Assembly (NCBI GenBank): GCA_009731375.1
Contig: BJOX01000290.1
Location: 106,952 to 170,951 of the forward strand
Reading direction: 5' to 3'
Origin: Paulinella micropora
Lineage: Eukaryota; Cercozoa; Imbricatea; Euglyphida
Length of the DNA stretch: 64,000 bases
Shown here: positions 1-62,629 of the stretch, piece after piece
Numbering within the stretch: the stretch's first letter is position 1
Layout of the letters: every line of letters starts with the position of its first letter
Position numbers and translations under genes: made by a program
Notes under the pieces: model-generated
Database searches by the model: none
What the model was told of the DNA's origin: nothing
What the model saw: the letters and a program-made list of their open reading frames with translations, nothing else

Positions 1-714
1 NNNNNNNNNNNNNNNNNNNNNNNNNNNNNNNNNNNNNNNNNNNNNNNNNNNNNNNNNNNNNNNNNNNNNNNNNNNNNNNNNNNNNNNNNNNNNNNNNNNN
101 NNNNNNNNNNNNNNNNNNNNNNNNNNNNNNNNNNNNNNNNNNNNNNNNNNNNNNNNNNNNNNNNNNNNNNNNNNNNNNNNNNNNNNNNNNNNNNNNNNNN
201 NNNNNNNNNNNNNNNNNNNNNNNNNNNNNNNNNNNNNNNNNNNNNNNNNNNNNNNNNNNNNNNNNNNNNNNNNNNNNNNNNNNNNNNNNNNNNNNNNNNN
301 NNNNNNNNNNNNNNNNNNNNNNNNNNNNNNNNNNNNNNNNNNNNNNNNNNNNNNNNNNNNNNNNNNNNNNNNNNNNNNNNNNNNNNNNNNNNNNNNNNNN
401 NNNNNNNNNNNNNNNNNNNNNNNNNNNNNNNNNNNNNNNNNNNNNNNNNNNNNNNNNNNNNNNNNNNNNNNNNNNNNNNNNNNNNNNNNNNNNNNNNNNN
501 NNNNNNNNNNNNNNNNNNNNNNNNNNNNNNNNNNNNNNNNNNNNNNNNNNNNNNNNNNNNNNNNNNNNNNNNNNNNNNNNNNNNNNNNNNNNNNNNNNNN
601 NNNNNNNNNNNNNNNNNNNNNNNNNNNNNNNNNNNNNNNNNNNNNNNNNNNNNNNNNNNNNNNNNNNNNNNNNNNNNNNNNNNNNNNNNNNNNNNNNNNN
701 NNNNNNNNNNNNNN
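1..714. other. Assembly gap (N)
   Basis: Unsequenced run of N. It borders directly on a GATA tetranucleotide array, so the gap is probably repeat that could not be assembled. Confidence 0.99.
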
Positions 715-2855
<2,141 letters not shown>

Positions 2856-3180
2856 TAAATCACTGTGTTGGGGATACAGCCAAAAGTGGAACAGATCTTG
2901 TATCCGCGCAAAATAAATTGACAAAATCCCCTACCGGATTGGCGCCAACTCAAATTTTGTATTCGCGAACTAGCAGATAAAAGGAGTTCGACAATCGAAA
3001 GGCAAAAACAAGGAGATCAGATTCTTTCCTGCTCTTTCTCCTTGTCCTATCTTGGAGGCTACCACAGCCAGTAGTGGCTACGGTGATAGGAGGTAGCATT
3101 TTGAAAAAACAGGCATCTTTAATACTGATAGTTTAGTTGGCAGCAAACCCATTTTGTTCTTGTAGGTGAGAAGCAGGATA
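2856..3180 (+). promoter_or_regulatory. Unique DNA upstream of the giant gene (5' UTR/promoter candidate)
   Basis: First non-repetitive DNA in the window, immediately before the inferred start codon at 3181. It must hold the 5' leader and possibly the core promoter, but I see no decisive TATA or initiator element. A possible splice acceptor (TTCTTGTAG) ends at 3165, so the first coding exon may follow an untranslated exon. No other gene is visible here. Confidence 0.35.
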
Positions 3181-52008
<48,828 letters not shown>

Positions 52009-52032
<24 letters not shown>

Positions 52033-52072
52033 GCGTGAGCAAGGAGGAGTGGGCCGGCTTGTGAGAGCTGTG
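52009..52072 (+). repeat. Tandem duplication of the 3' end of the gene
   Basis: AAGGAGGAGTGGGGCGGCTTG followed by TAAGCGTGAGC is repeated at once as AAGGAGGAGTGGGCCGGCTTG followed by TGAGAGCTGTGAGC. The second copy lies beyond the stop codon. Confidence 0.85.
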
Positions 52073-52878
52073 AGCGAAGGGCCCCTGCTCCACACAAGCG
52101 AGGCGCCATTAGTAGAACAAGACCTGGCACTCGGCATGCTACTGCGCCATGGCTTCTTTTTCTTCGTCTATTGGCAAAGAGGATAACAACCAAACAACCA
52201 ACCTATCAATAGCCTTTTCTGAAGTGCAATATAGACTGACACAACCATGCCAGTAATTCATGTGCATGCACAGTACTTGTGCTGTGTACGTACACCATAT
52301 GCGTACACAACATATAAATATATTTATGCATTTGTTATGTATACTTTATGCAATAATGTGTAACCAATCAACCAATCCATCACCCTTTCTGGAATGTCTT
52401 GAGTGTTCGATCTCAACAGTATATGCAGTATAATCACTTATTTTCGAGTTCAGTAACAGAAATTAAAACCTTTTTGAGTTTGTACAGGACGATTCAAGGG
52501 TTTAAATGCAGTTCGTGCATATGCCATTCGACGAGCATGCATATGCGGCACAGATGTGGTCTGCTGAGCTAGCATTCAAACCCGCCGAAATTTTGAACTG
52601 GCACCTTTCGTCTTGACTAGAAACTGAATTCACCTCAAGATGAATCGTAACTCGGCCGCTTGAAGAGTCGACTAGTCACGAGTCCCAGATTCAGTTGGCC
52701 GGCCGGTTTGTAATTTTAGGCATTTTTGGTCATTTTTAATAGTTTATCCATGATTCCTCAATTAGCCGCTCCGAGGGTACTGGAAGTCACTGGATCAACG
52801 TGTGCGACTCGGACGTGCCGTGGGACTTCCTACGCCCATGTGCGCCTTTTTTCTCTCTTGTTGGTTAGTTAGTACACT

Positions 52879-52918
<40 letters not shown>

Positions 52919-53529
52919 CTTCGTTTTGTTCTCTACTGGAGTCTCTCTTTTCCTGTTGCTAGTTTATTATTTCTCCCTGAGACGTTATATTTTCCTCTCT
53001 CGTTTCTCTCTCGGCAGGCTTTGTGAATCGCCTTTCGTCTTTCAGTCTTCAAGTTACTTTTACTTTGCTCTCGATTCGATCATATTTACGTTACTTAGCC
53101 TGCCTACAAGGCGAAACGATACTAATATTGAGAGGCGCGAGCACCGTCACGGTTCCCTAAAAACTCCCGACATCCGCTTTGGTGGCCCATATGATCCCCG
53201 GGCCTCCCCCCCCTTCTGGCGGTCAACGTCGCGGACGTCCATTACCCCACCAGCCGCAAAGCACGGAGCCAGAGATAAGGTGTACAACAATCGCGGCCGG
53301 GAGCATATATATACATATGGACAGGTGGGGCAGCCGCAAGAGGTCATCGACCGCAGCACACCGGCACAAAGTTCCCACATGATATTAATACTTCAAGATA
53401 TCTGACCGTGACTCTCAAGACGCTGGATTTGTCAATTCCAGTTTATTTAGTACTCTTACTTGACTCTCACAGACTACTTGTCCCTTGCGAAACAATGCAA
53501 ATTCTGTGACTAACGAGAATATTTCAAGT
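52033..53529 (+). other. Intergenic DNA / 3' UTR
   Basis: Unique sequence with no convincing exon. It must include the 3' UTR of the giant gene; I see no clear AATAAA near the stop. A CT tract lies at 52880-52915, an A/T-rich stretch at 52300-52340 and a GC-richer stretch at 53100-53340. Short open frames at 52802-53405 show no recognisable domain and are not called. Confidence 0.6.
53525..53529. repeat. Target-site duplication, left copy (CAAGT)
   Basis: CAAGT immediately before the left LTR; the same five bases follow the right LTR at 61733-61737. Confidence 0.8.
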
Positions 53530-53874
53530 CGATGATTAGCTATAAACCCGGCACTCACGGACCTTACCCTACCTTTCACTTGCTGTTTGCCGGGAGACTT
53601 CGTTAAAAGCCAGGTTGCTCACAGCCACTTTAATCCGAAGACATAAACGCAGAACTGAACTGCAGAAGAGCTAACTAGTCTAAGTGCGTGACTAGCAGTA
53701 ACTGACTCTCAATAATATGGTCCGGTGGCGGCACAATGGTAAAAACGTAACGTGCACAATTGACTTGGATTACCCATTACCGTTACTACTAATTATGACT
53801 TAGTAAAATGTTACCGCACATATAAATCAATCATAATTACGGCTTAAGCAGTACTCGAAGTTACCTGTCCAACG
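53530..53874 (-). repeat. 3' LTR (345 bp)
   Basis: Matches 61388-61732 over its full length. Read on the element's strand it begins CGTTGGACAGG and ends CTAATCATCG. The usual TG...CA ends are missing. Confidence 0.92.
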
Positions 53875-53883
53875 CTCCCCCTT
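53875..53883 (-). other. Polypurine tract
   Basis: On the element strand, AAGGGGGAG lies directly upstream of the 3' LTR, as expected for plus-strand priming. Confidence 0.8.
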
Positions 53884-54383
53884 AATTCAAAGTCAATTGT
53901 CCTGTGATGTGACTTCACAATATTCTGTTACACCTGGTGAGCTTAATACTAATATGTACTGTAGTAACGCGACGCAAAGCGTAGAAAGTCGTAAATCGTA
54001 GTGATCCATATGAATCACCAATTCCTTGCTGAAAAGAATCTCGATCAAGTAGATCAATTAAACTGATGTAAAAGGCTCGTACGATAACGACGTGACACGA
54101 ACTTACAAATTAGAGTAACAATTACGTCCACCAAAATAATAGCAATCCTGTAAGACTGCTTCTTCGCGTTGAATTACGATTACAACTAATTACTATAACC
54201 AGCCCACGATAAACGTTAATAACTGTAGTATGCCCGTTCGCGATTCGATAACTGAGCTGACTGCCTCGTCCTCTTCCTCCATTCCGCTCTTGCCGCGTTG
54301 ACCGATGGTGACTTGAGGTCACGCGCTTCAACTGCGCTCGAATTCAAATCGACGGAATCAATCGTCTCCTCCCGAATGGACAC

Positions 54384-55679
54384 CTATATAGAGATATCGC
54401 CTGCAAAGAAAAGACTCACACTCACACAAAAGAACATCATGATCACTCTTAAAACATAAACCTTCTTAACGGAAAATCCGCAAATTGGGTCACCTCCCCA
54501 TAGAACTATATACCCTGTACGAGACTTTCCTGTCTTTTTGCACACTTTATGTGCCGCATCAGGCCATAGAGTAATTCCGGGATATGTCCTTGCTTCTTGC
54601 GATGATTTCGGCCCGTGAAATGCAATACCGCGAAATGAATTCACTAAGTACCGAAAAATTCGTCCCAACATTGCATAAGTCACTCCGACGTCAACAGTCT
54701 GCATAACGCTAGCTGCATTCAAAGCTTGGTCTGCATCTGGTCTAGTCATCTTAGTCAAAAATAGTAACTTTCCAACTAAGCTAGGGATGGAATGCTTCCT
54801 AAGTGCACTAGATTCCGACATAGGTTCTGGCTCCTGTTCTGCGCTAGGCGTGCTTAGCGGGCGTGCGTCTGCATATCCTACGTCTTTCAAGATCTGTTTC
54901 TGATACCTCGTCTGATGTAGTAAAATGCGACCTCCTTCCTGTACTATTTCTATACCCTTAAACTCTTTGGCTATACCTAATCGTTTTAGGGGATAGAACT
55001 TTTCTGGTTGGCTTGCAAACTTATCATACGTACGTTCGTTAGGCGCCGAAAAGATTATATCATCTACATGAAATATGCCAATGATTGCGTCTCTTATGGG
55101 TTCGTCTTTCTCAACGAACATACGTAGATCTGCGTCTAGCAATCGAAACCCTAACTCTTCTAACTTTGGGGCCAAGATTTCATACCAACGTCTGCCTGCC
55201 TGTGGGGCACCATACAGAGCTTCATCTATCCTTAATATCATGCCATCATGACCTTCCCTGTCTAAACCATCTGGGGCGTAAGCGTAAACAGGATCATTCA
55301 TTCTAGCATTCAAGTAAGCATTTTTGAAGTCTATACCATACAACTTGTGACCATGCCAAGCAGCTATCTTAGGTAAGAAAAGTAGTGATCGATGAGCTGC
55401 ACAAGGTACAAATAGCTGATCTGGATTATAGCTGACTCCTGGTTCTAGCATATCTCCTCTGAAAGCTAATCGTGACTTGACAAACTTTCGTCCTTTATCA
55501 TCAAGCTTGACTGTATGTACCCATGTCAATCTTACTATCTTCGACACTCCCTTCTCTTTTGCTTCCTTGGGGCTCACCCAGGTATAGGTGTTAAAAGACT
55601 TAAGAGCCTCTATCTCTTTATCCATGCCTTCTTTCAACTCCTTTGCTGTTAGCCCTTCATCGACTATCTCTTTTGGCAC
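54384..55679 (-). pseudogene. Copia reverse transcriptase / truncated RNase H
   Basis: 431-codon open segment. RT hallmarks: GIDFKNAYLNARMNDPVY, EALYGAPQAGRRWYE, and the catalytic box as FHVDDIIF (the usual Tyr of YVDD is His; both Asp kept). RNase H begins (ITLWPDAAHKVCKKTGKSR; GGDPICGFSVKK) but its usual continuation with the catalytic Glu is missing, and the last 25 residues are unrelated hydrophobic sequence. A GTTTATG...TTTGCAG stretch after the last Lys looks intron-like, but the sequence beyond it is not RNase H either. RNA-templated DNA synthesis is the family role. Confidence 0.9.
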
Positions 55680-55734
55680 ACGTAGTGTGAGGTAGAGTAA
55701 AATCTCACCACTATCCTCTTCTAGTATGCTTTCC

Positions 55735-56459
55735 TCAGATGACTTGGCGTCTTCTGGTACCGGGTGGATAGATTGGGTTTACTTTATAATTTTTGATTTC
55801 ACTGTCTAACATCTTTTCAACTAGTCCATCATCAAAAGATACAAAGTGACTTGGCTTGGGCTGTTTGCGAACTTTAAGTCTATCACCTTTCTCGCATGGT
55901 TTGAAAACGTTACCGGTTCGTTTAGCTTCTTGCCAACTGTCTCCATAGTCTTCCTTCGCCCATAGTTCACCAAAAGCTACCGCTGGTACAACTACCTTGA
56001 CACTTTCTAATGAGGTGTTTTTCTTGACCACCTTCTTAGTTGTGACTGGTTGTGGGTCCGGCTTTGCTGTCGTCCGTTCCTTTCTTTCTTGTTTCCCTCT
56101 CACTATGTTAGCTGTTGTGATTTTGTCACTTTGCTCCCATGTGAGCCCTTGTTTGGCGCTTCTCCTTCTATATATCTCCGGCTTGGGTGACTAGCTGAAG
56201 GGTCCTGCGCACTAAGCGATTCGATGGGTGTTAACTCGTCGTCCTGATCAACAACTTGGCTTTCGTTAGAATCAATGGGAAGACCGGAATCTGGACCAGT
56301 GTCGTCCTCAACTCCTTGTTTTTCCTCATGCTCTTCTGACTCCCCCTGAACTTTCTGTTCCGGTTCTGTCTCCGCTTGCTCAAGCTGTTCTGCATTGCTA
56401 CTCTCCCTCAGATTCATCGTCCCACTGTACTCCTCTAGGTGGGTGTGCATCTTTTCCAA
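55735..56459 (-). pseudogene. Copia linker between integrase and RT (two overlapping open segments)
   Basis: Segments 56459-56103 and 56103-55735 in different frames encode an acidic/Gln/Ser-rich linker and a Lys-rich stretch ending near a FGELWAKEDYGDSW segment. Copia polyproteins usually have a variable linker here. A frame change is needed on each side. Confidence 0.65.
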
Positions 56460-57372
56460 CTATATGGGGGTTGAAACGCACGTTACGTACGTTCGATATG
56501 ACCTTGCGGCCATCCCAAACCCTGTAAAGCTCTTTGAAAACGTCGTATCCCAAGAGCATTACACGTTTTCCCCTATAGTTTCCTTTGCCAACTTGCTTTC
56601 CGACATACATTACTCCCATACATCCTATTGGTTTCAGTTGCCGAATGGCCGGTTTGTAACCCAAACACTGCTCAAAGGGTGAAATCCCTTGACGTGATCC
56701 GGTTATAGCTGGCAATATGTTGTGTAGTGTGGTAGCGGTGTGTTCCATCTCTGCCCAAAACTTAAGTGGAAGGTTAGCTTCATATCGCATAGCCCTAGCT
56801 GGCCCTGCTGTTATGTCATTAACTTTTTCAGCTATCGGATTCCGTCTTTGTCTCCTGGTGCTGAAACTTTCCAAATAAATTGAAATGGTTTCCACCATTC
56901 GATTACTTCCACGGGGGCAACGAATTCGTTGTCACACGTGACAAGTTTAACCTTTCTACCGGTCTGTCGTTCAAACCACGCTACTGCCTGCTTAAGACAC
57001 TCTACAAACTCGTTCTTGTGTCTTAAGTAAAAGTCTAAGATATAACTTGAATAATCGTCTGTAACACAAAACTTGTAGTACTTGCCATTGATGGACATCC
57101 CATGGTCCGGCTGTATCTACATGCAGAATCTCACTCGCATAACTAGCTCTCCTAGTCCTATTCTTCTTAAATCTGGGCAATTGTTTAGCTTTACCCATCA
57201 TACAAGCTTCACAATATCTAACTAAATCTTCGTCGCCGACAACTTTGCGGCCCAGTGCCTTGCCTAATGCATAGGTCTTCTTTATAGCCTTATGCCCGCT
57301 GCACTGATGCATCACGTAGATGTCTACGGGCTTCTTATTTGCACTCTTCTCTGGATACATAGCATATAACAC
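56398..57372 (-). pseudogene. Copia integrase, split over three frames
   Basis: Segments 57372-56992, 57098-56832 and 56898-56398. The first has the zinc-binding HHCC region (MHQCSGHKAIKK...CEACMMGK) and the first catalytic Asp (LHVDTAGPWD). The second has the second Asp (LVTCDNEF). The third has the Glu region (NPIAEKVND) and the C-terminal domain (SPFEQCLGYKP; KGNYRGKRVMLLGYD). Changes of frame near 57100 and 56880 break the enzyme. Family role: inserts the cDNA into the host genome. Confidence 0.88.
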
Positions 57373-57488
57373 ACATCCCTTACTCTCTCTATTCTCGCAA
57401 CTTTAGCTACTTCTTTCTTATTTTCTCTCTCTTTGGGGGTTCCCTCCCCGCTTACCCCGCTTTTGATTTCTTTACCTTGATCTTGGGT

Positions 57489-58652
57489 TCAAATCGTGTT
57501 GATGTCAAGGGGTTCATCATATTCCGAGTCCCACCGGTATAGCATTCCCGGCGTCATTCTCCCCCTGACTATCACGTCACTCTCTTTCACTCTTATGGGG
57601 TGCTTTAGAACAAGCAACTGTCCGTTCTGGTGAATAACAGATCTGTGGTAAAAGTGATCCATGCTGCCAGTTGAAACTATGTTCACAGGCACCCTTGGGT
57701 CGTACAACATCTCTTTCTTTACCATCACGGGTTTTCCTGTCCCATCTACACGGGTCAATCTCGCTTCTCCCTTCTGGTTCACTACGCTTTCTCCGTTTCC
57801 AGTGATCAGACTGACTGGGGCAATATCAGAGAGGTTGCTCAATATAGCTGTCGTGCAAGCTATGTCTCGTGACGATCCACTATCTTGCACTATCATTCTC
57901 TCTTTCTTGCTTTTTCCCTTTCCTTCTGCTACCATCAGGTTATGCTCGATATCTTCCATGTTCTCCTTTTCTTTCTCTTTCTCTTTCTTGCTCGCCTCTC
58001 TTTCCTTTCTTTCCTTCTCTTCGTTCTCAGCTCTCTCTTCGTTGTATCGTTCCTCGTGCATCCAATCGTATTCTTCCCTCGCCTCTTTGTAATCTCTGTA
58101 CGAAATTGGAAGTGATCTTTCTATTCTCATCTGTTCAGAATCCATAGAGTCCTCTGTGTTTCCGGGGTCTTCATCGTCTTCTTCTGACGCTCCGTCTATC
58201 TCCCTTCTTTTCGCATCGAATGCTGCCTTCTTTCTAGCTGCTGTCTTTGGTGTAAAGAATAGGTATGCGTCTTCTGAGTGTAACTTGCGTAAATACGCAT
58301 TCAAAGATCCCTCTGCCACTACCTTGTTGTGAATCTGGGCTAAGTGAGGCATCGACTCCACTAACTGCTCCGCAAAAGCATTTTTGTGGTTGCATGCTAG
58401 GTCAAGAATACCATAGTCCATCACGGATAGCATTTCTGTATAGAAGTCACTGTATTTGCCGTTCGGTTCGTAACATAACCCATCTTTCACAGTTAGGTCT
58501 TTCAATCCATTCGACAGCACGAACATCAAACGCTGTAATTCTGTCTTTTGGGGTCTCGGGTGTCCTTCACTGTGTCTCATCTGACAATCCCAAATCGCTC
58601 TCTCTTTCTTGACTGACTCCTCTGATGCTGCTTTCAAACGTGCTTCTCTCAC
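57489..58652 (-). pseudogene. Copia late gag / aspartic protease segment
   Basis: 387 codons. The N-terminal half is charged, with a Lys/Glu-rich coiled-coil-like stretch. Near residue 255 is the protease site MIVQDSGSSRDIACTTAIL (D-S-G active site), and the C-terminus reads PVNIVSTGSMDHF...GMLYRWD, the gag-pre-integrase region. It overlaps the end of the upstream segment by four bases. Confidence 0.85.
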
Positions 58653-59479
58653 TGACTCTCTTGCTGGGCATAGCCCGCAGCATGCGACAAAAACACGTCA
58701 TTTATCGCCCAAAATACGTCTGTCAGTAGGTTGTCTGTCTCAGCTACCCTCACTCCATTCTCTCTTTTCACCTTCACAACATCACCTGTCTCCTCATCCA
58801 TGATGCACGTATGCAATGACTCAGCTAGCTTCTTTATATCCTCAAAGCTAATCACTTTGCCACTGTGTCCCCTCTTTTTACTGCTCCCCTCCGTAGTTGT
58901 GCTTTGTTGACACGTGGAGTTGTGCAAGTTGTGCTTTGGAGTGGGTGTTGTTTGTGTCTCCTGTCTATCCTCGTCCAATCTATCTACCGGGGACGGACCT
59001 TTTGAGGGTTGCGACGGGGGCCATGCCTTGCCATCAGCTCTTTTCCCCTGTCGCACAGACACTGTTCTTGTAGCCTCTATCTCTAGATCTGCCTTAACCT
59101 CCCCGGCCCGCGCTTGAAAATCTGGCGTATCAGCACAGTCAGCCATGAATTTTTCTTTTCTCGGGTTTTCCGGTTTGATGACTGACTCGGGTTTTTGAGC
59201 GGGAATTACCTTGTCGTTTTGTCCGGGTATTGCCGAGTCTTTTTGCGAAAGTTGCTGTGCTCTCGCCCCCTTGCTCTCCCTCTCTCTCTTCAATCTTTTC
59301 ATCATCTCTTCACTTGGGTACTCATTGGTGGGGGGTGGGCGGCATGATGGGGGTTGTTCCAGATCAACGTCTGGGAATTGTGGATCCTGCTTGTAGTGAT
59401 AACCACACAGACTAGCATACTGCAACCTCTTGCTCATACTGCCTGCCTTCCCTATGCTCCCACTTTCTCCATACTTCAC
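58649..59479 (-). pseudogene. Copia gag region segment
   Basis: 276 codons, hydrophilic and Pro/Ser/Lys-rich, without a recognisable domain. Assigned to gag only by position between the zinc-knuckle remnant and the protease. Confidence 0.5.
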
Positions 59480-59488
59480 AGCACACCG

Positions 59489-60565
59489 CTACCCCTTTGA
59501 GTTCTTCCCTACACATTGGACTGTGTTTCGTTTGGCATTGGGTGTCTGTTTGGTGGGGGTGATTGTTTGTGGTGTCTTGTGTTTGTTTGTCTCTTTCGTT
59601 TGAAGGAGAGATTGCGGCGTCGGTTTCGGTTTCGTCGGTTTCTCCTTTTTAGAGGGTTGCGAGGAATGTTCTCGAACGAGACTCTCGTGCTGTGGAGGGG
59701 GTCGGTTGGGAGGGGTTGTTGACGAAGGGTTGAGGCGTTGTTCACTAGTGAGAGTGGATGGTGAGGGGTTGGATAGGGGAATGCCTCCGAGCGAGTAGCG
59801 AGTCTGGGAGCTGCTCGACATTCTAACCCCCACCTCACGCACTCTTTCGGGTTGTTCAGTGTCGTTCTCTTTTTGCTCCCCTGTTTCACTATCCTCCCCT
59901 TCCGTTTCCTCTCCTCTTTGGGCTGTGTTGCCCTCTTCTTGTTCTTCCTCTGCCTCCATGACAATCAGTTCATAATCCTCCTCCTCTGAACTGTCGTCTT
60001 GTTCTGTGTTGTTGTTTTCCCCCTCTCCTCCTTCGTTTTCCTCACCCTTTTCACCTCTTATCAGAGTCACCCCTTTATCCTTTTTCTTACGAAACTTACT
60101 ACTTTTGCTTTGGGTTTCTCTCTTGGGAGGGGCGGTGTTGTGGGGTTTATGGGTGCGACGAGAGCTGTTAGACTTAGCAAGCTTAGGGCAAAAGCGTTTA
60201 GTGTGTCCAGTCTCGCTGGAGTTATAACAAACTGCAGTGAGCCACCATTCCTTCCGTTCTGTCACTACCCCATCATGCTTGCCCCCGTACTCACCTTTGT
60301 GTTTGTACTTGCTCTTCCCACTCTTCCTTCCCTCCTCTTCTTCCTCTCCTGCTAGCAATAAAGCTGCTCCTTCTCCATCTGCTTTACTACTACTCTTCCC
60401 TTTCTCATACTTCTTCTGTCTGTTGGTTGCCTCCCAAAGCACGTAAACCTCTCTAGCTGCCTCTACTATGTCGTTGTGCTTGGGTAGTATGGCTGGTGCC
60501 ATGCGATAGTGATCAGCAAAGTATTTAGCACCATAGGCTGGGTGCGTACTCAGCTTCTCTAGCAA
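59489..60565 (-). pseudogene. Copia gag with degenerate zinc knuckle
   Basis: 358 codons. Near residue 112, VCYNSSETGHTKRFCPK fits the retroviral-type knuckle CX2CX4HX4C except that the second Cys is Ser. The rest is Lys/Glu/Thr/Pro-rich. Family role: nucleocapsid RNA binding. Confidence 0.75.
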
Positions 60566-60654
60566 CCGGTTTGTTGATTCGTCTTCTTCGAACTTCTCTC
60601 CTCTTAGCTTTTCAAGCCATTCTTTCTTCAGTAGGTACCTGGTGAGCCAGGCGT

Positions 60655-60918
60655 CTACGTCTTCGTTCTTTCTAGGAGCTCTCTCTCTCTGAACTTCTTT
60701 TCCTCCAAATATCTTGCTGCTCCGGAAATTTGTCCGTATTTTTTCTTGACAATCCCGACTTTATCGAACGGATCTTGAGAATTACGGCTTCTGAGGTATG
60801 CGACAACCTTATAGTTAGAGAATGCAGTGGTGATGAGTAGCTGAAATAACTTACATCGCTGTAAATATTTTTGCTCCCTCTTGTATGCTCTCTTCGTCAC
60901 ACTGTGTATGCTTTTCAC
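60655..60918 (-). pseudogene. Copia gag fragment
   Basis: 87 basic codons (KSIHSVTKRAYKREQKYLQR); capsid region by position only. Confidence 0.45.
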
Positions 60919-61003
60919 TGCTCTCGTTTGTGCTCGTCTCGCTCTTCTCTTCGCTTTTTCCTCCCAAGCTACTTACTCCATTTCGCATAGTCTTTCGGCT
61001 TCT

Positions 61004-61384
61004 CTAGTGTTTTCTTCTTTGGGTCTGATCGTCTTGTGCGTGATGATGTTGATGAGGATGATGCGTCTTTCTCTTGTCTTCTTCCTCACTTTCTTCACTC
61101 ACGTCTGGCGAATCTTCTTCTGTCGGTTCTCTTGGTTCATCTGCTTCCTCTGCTGCTCTCATACGACTTAAATCCCATCCGTATTTTTTTTTAGCAGCTA
61201 CCTCATCGAGAAATGCGTCTTTAACCATGTCCCCGAGAATTGTACTAATACCGTAAGCATATTCCTCTAGCTGATAGTAAAATCCTTGAAGATGTTCTGT
61301 GACACCGTCATAGACGGATGCGTGAGATAAGAACTGTTTCCAGTTCGTGTATTCCTGTGATGAACCAATATCCCAACTGCTCAT
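61004..61384 (-). pseudogene. Copia gag N-terminus
   Basis: 126 codons starting MSSWDIGSSQEYTNWKQFL, only three bases from the end of the 5' LTR, then an acidic/His-rich tail. Its position makes it the gag start. The almost zero-length leader is unusual because a primer-binding site is normally found there. Confidence 0.6.
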
Positions 61385-61387
61385 GAC

Positions 61388-61732
61388 CGATGGTTAGCTA
61401 TAAACCCGTCACTCACGGACCTTGCCCTACCTTTCACTTGCTGTTTGCCGGGAGACTTCGTTAAAAGCCAGGTTGCTCACAGCCACTTTAATCCGAAGAC
61501 ATAAACGCAGAACTGAACTGCAGAAGAGCTAACTAGTCTAAGTGCGTGACTAGCAGTAACTGACGCTCAATAATATGGTCCGGTGGCGGCACCATGGTAA
61601 AAACGTAACGTGCACAATTGACTTGGATTACCCATTACCGTTACTACTAATTATGACTTAGTAAAATGTTACCGCACATATAAATCAATCATAATTACGG
61701 CTTAAGCAGTACTCGAAGTTACCTGTCCAACG
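61388..61732 (-). repeat. 5' LTR (345 bp)
   Basis: Pairs with 53530-53874. Contains the element's promoter by family logic; no specific site identified. Confidence 0.92.
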
Positions 61733-61737
61733 CAAGT
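61733..61737. repeat. Target-site duplication, right copy (CAAGT)
   Basis: Same five bases as 53525-53529. Confidence 0.8.
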
Positions 61738-62536
61738 GCGAGCACGAGTTGTGTAGCGGATGGAGTTGTTCAGTGTCAAGTCAGTCTGGAAAAAATAAAG
61801 TAAAAAGTGTGAAAGACTGCTACTTTACCTGGTGTATTGCCTATTTTACCTATCAATAATTATTGAGTTTATATGACTCAGCCGGTGACTGTCTAGGGAA
61901 ATAAAGTGTAGATATGGGGGAAAAACGAAAACTGAAGGCAATAGTTAACATTTTCTAAAAAGCTAACAGGTAAAGGAAATCATAGTAAATTGATATGTTA
62001 ACAGCAGTTGAACTTTCAAACGTAACAACTACAAGTTATGACAGTTGATATATAACCGGAAAAATGAAGTAACGGAACTAAAGATAGAAGTGTAACCTTG
62101 AAGTAAAAACTTAAAATATGTTTAACACAATATTAGTAATTCGGTCCGGCGGTACGGTATTCATTCCGATACCATACTATTACCTTTATTAAGTAATTCA
62201 TCTTATTTACTATGATCTGGAATGTCTGAACCAACACCTGAATATTCAAGTAGTGTAGTCACGTTCCAGTTTTGAGTAGTGACGTGTCACTTTTCCTTCC
62301 TTTCATCAAAGTGCAATGACTGATCAAAGATTGTCTCTGTATTCAGACTTGTCTTTTTATTAATATTGTGACCGGACAATTGGCTTCACCCGCCAAGAAC
62401 CCTACTAACCTCTGTATAAACCGCCAAGCATGAACTACTCAAAGGCAACTCCCACTCTAGCCGGCTTTATGTGCCGTTTTGACTGGTAAAGCGACGCCGT
62501 TACAAAGTGGCCTTCTAACTGAACCGTCAACTTGTG

Positions 62537-62605
<69 letters not shown>

Positions 62606-62629
62606 NNNNNNNNNNCACACACACACTAC
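61738..62629. other. Intergenic AT-rich DNA
   Basis: Unique AT-rich sequence with no open frame of note, ending in a CTTT/poly-T tract (62540-62605), a 10-N gap (62606-62615) and a short CA tract. No gene seen. Confidence 0.7.
62606..62615. other. Assembly gap (N)
   Basis: 10 N after poly-T. Confidence 0.99.

Larger units (their letters stand above)
53530..61732 (-). mobile_element. Ty1/copia-type LTR retrotransposon (8.2 kb), degenerate
   Basis: Complete LTR structure: two 345-bp direct repeats with about five differences, flanked by the 5-bp duplication CAAGT. Coding order on the - strand is gag, zinc-knuckle remnant, protease, integrase, then reverse transcriptase/RNase H. Integrase before RT is the copia order. 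The coding region is split over eight open segments in different frames, so this copy is probably inactive, although 98-99% LTR identity implies a fairly recent insertion. Its AT-richer composition and complete lack of microsatellites contrast with the neighbouring gene. Confidence 0.92.

Noticed and set aside
3166-3180. Upstream in-frame GTG as start
   Set aside because: GTG is not a usual eukaryotic start. The ATG at 3181 gives a better signal peptide, and 3165 could be a splice acceptor.
52802-53405. Short open frames downstream of the giant gene
   Set aside because: Composition is CT-rich or random, there is no domain, and there is no splice or codon support.
54384-54470. Intron at the end of the copia RT segment leading to the rest of RNase H
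   Set aside because: GT...TTTGCAG borders look plausible, but the sequence after the acceptor does not continue the RNase H fold before it stops.
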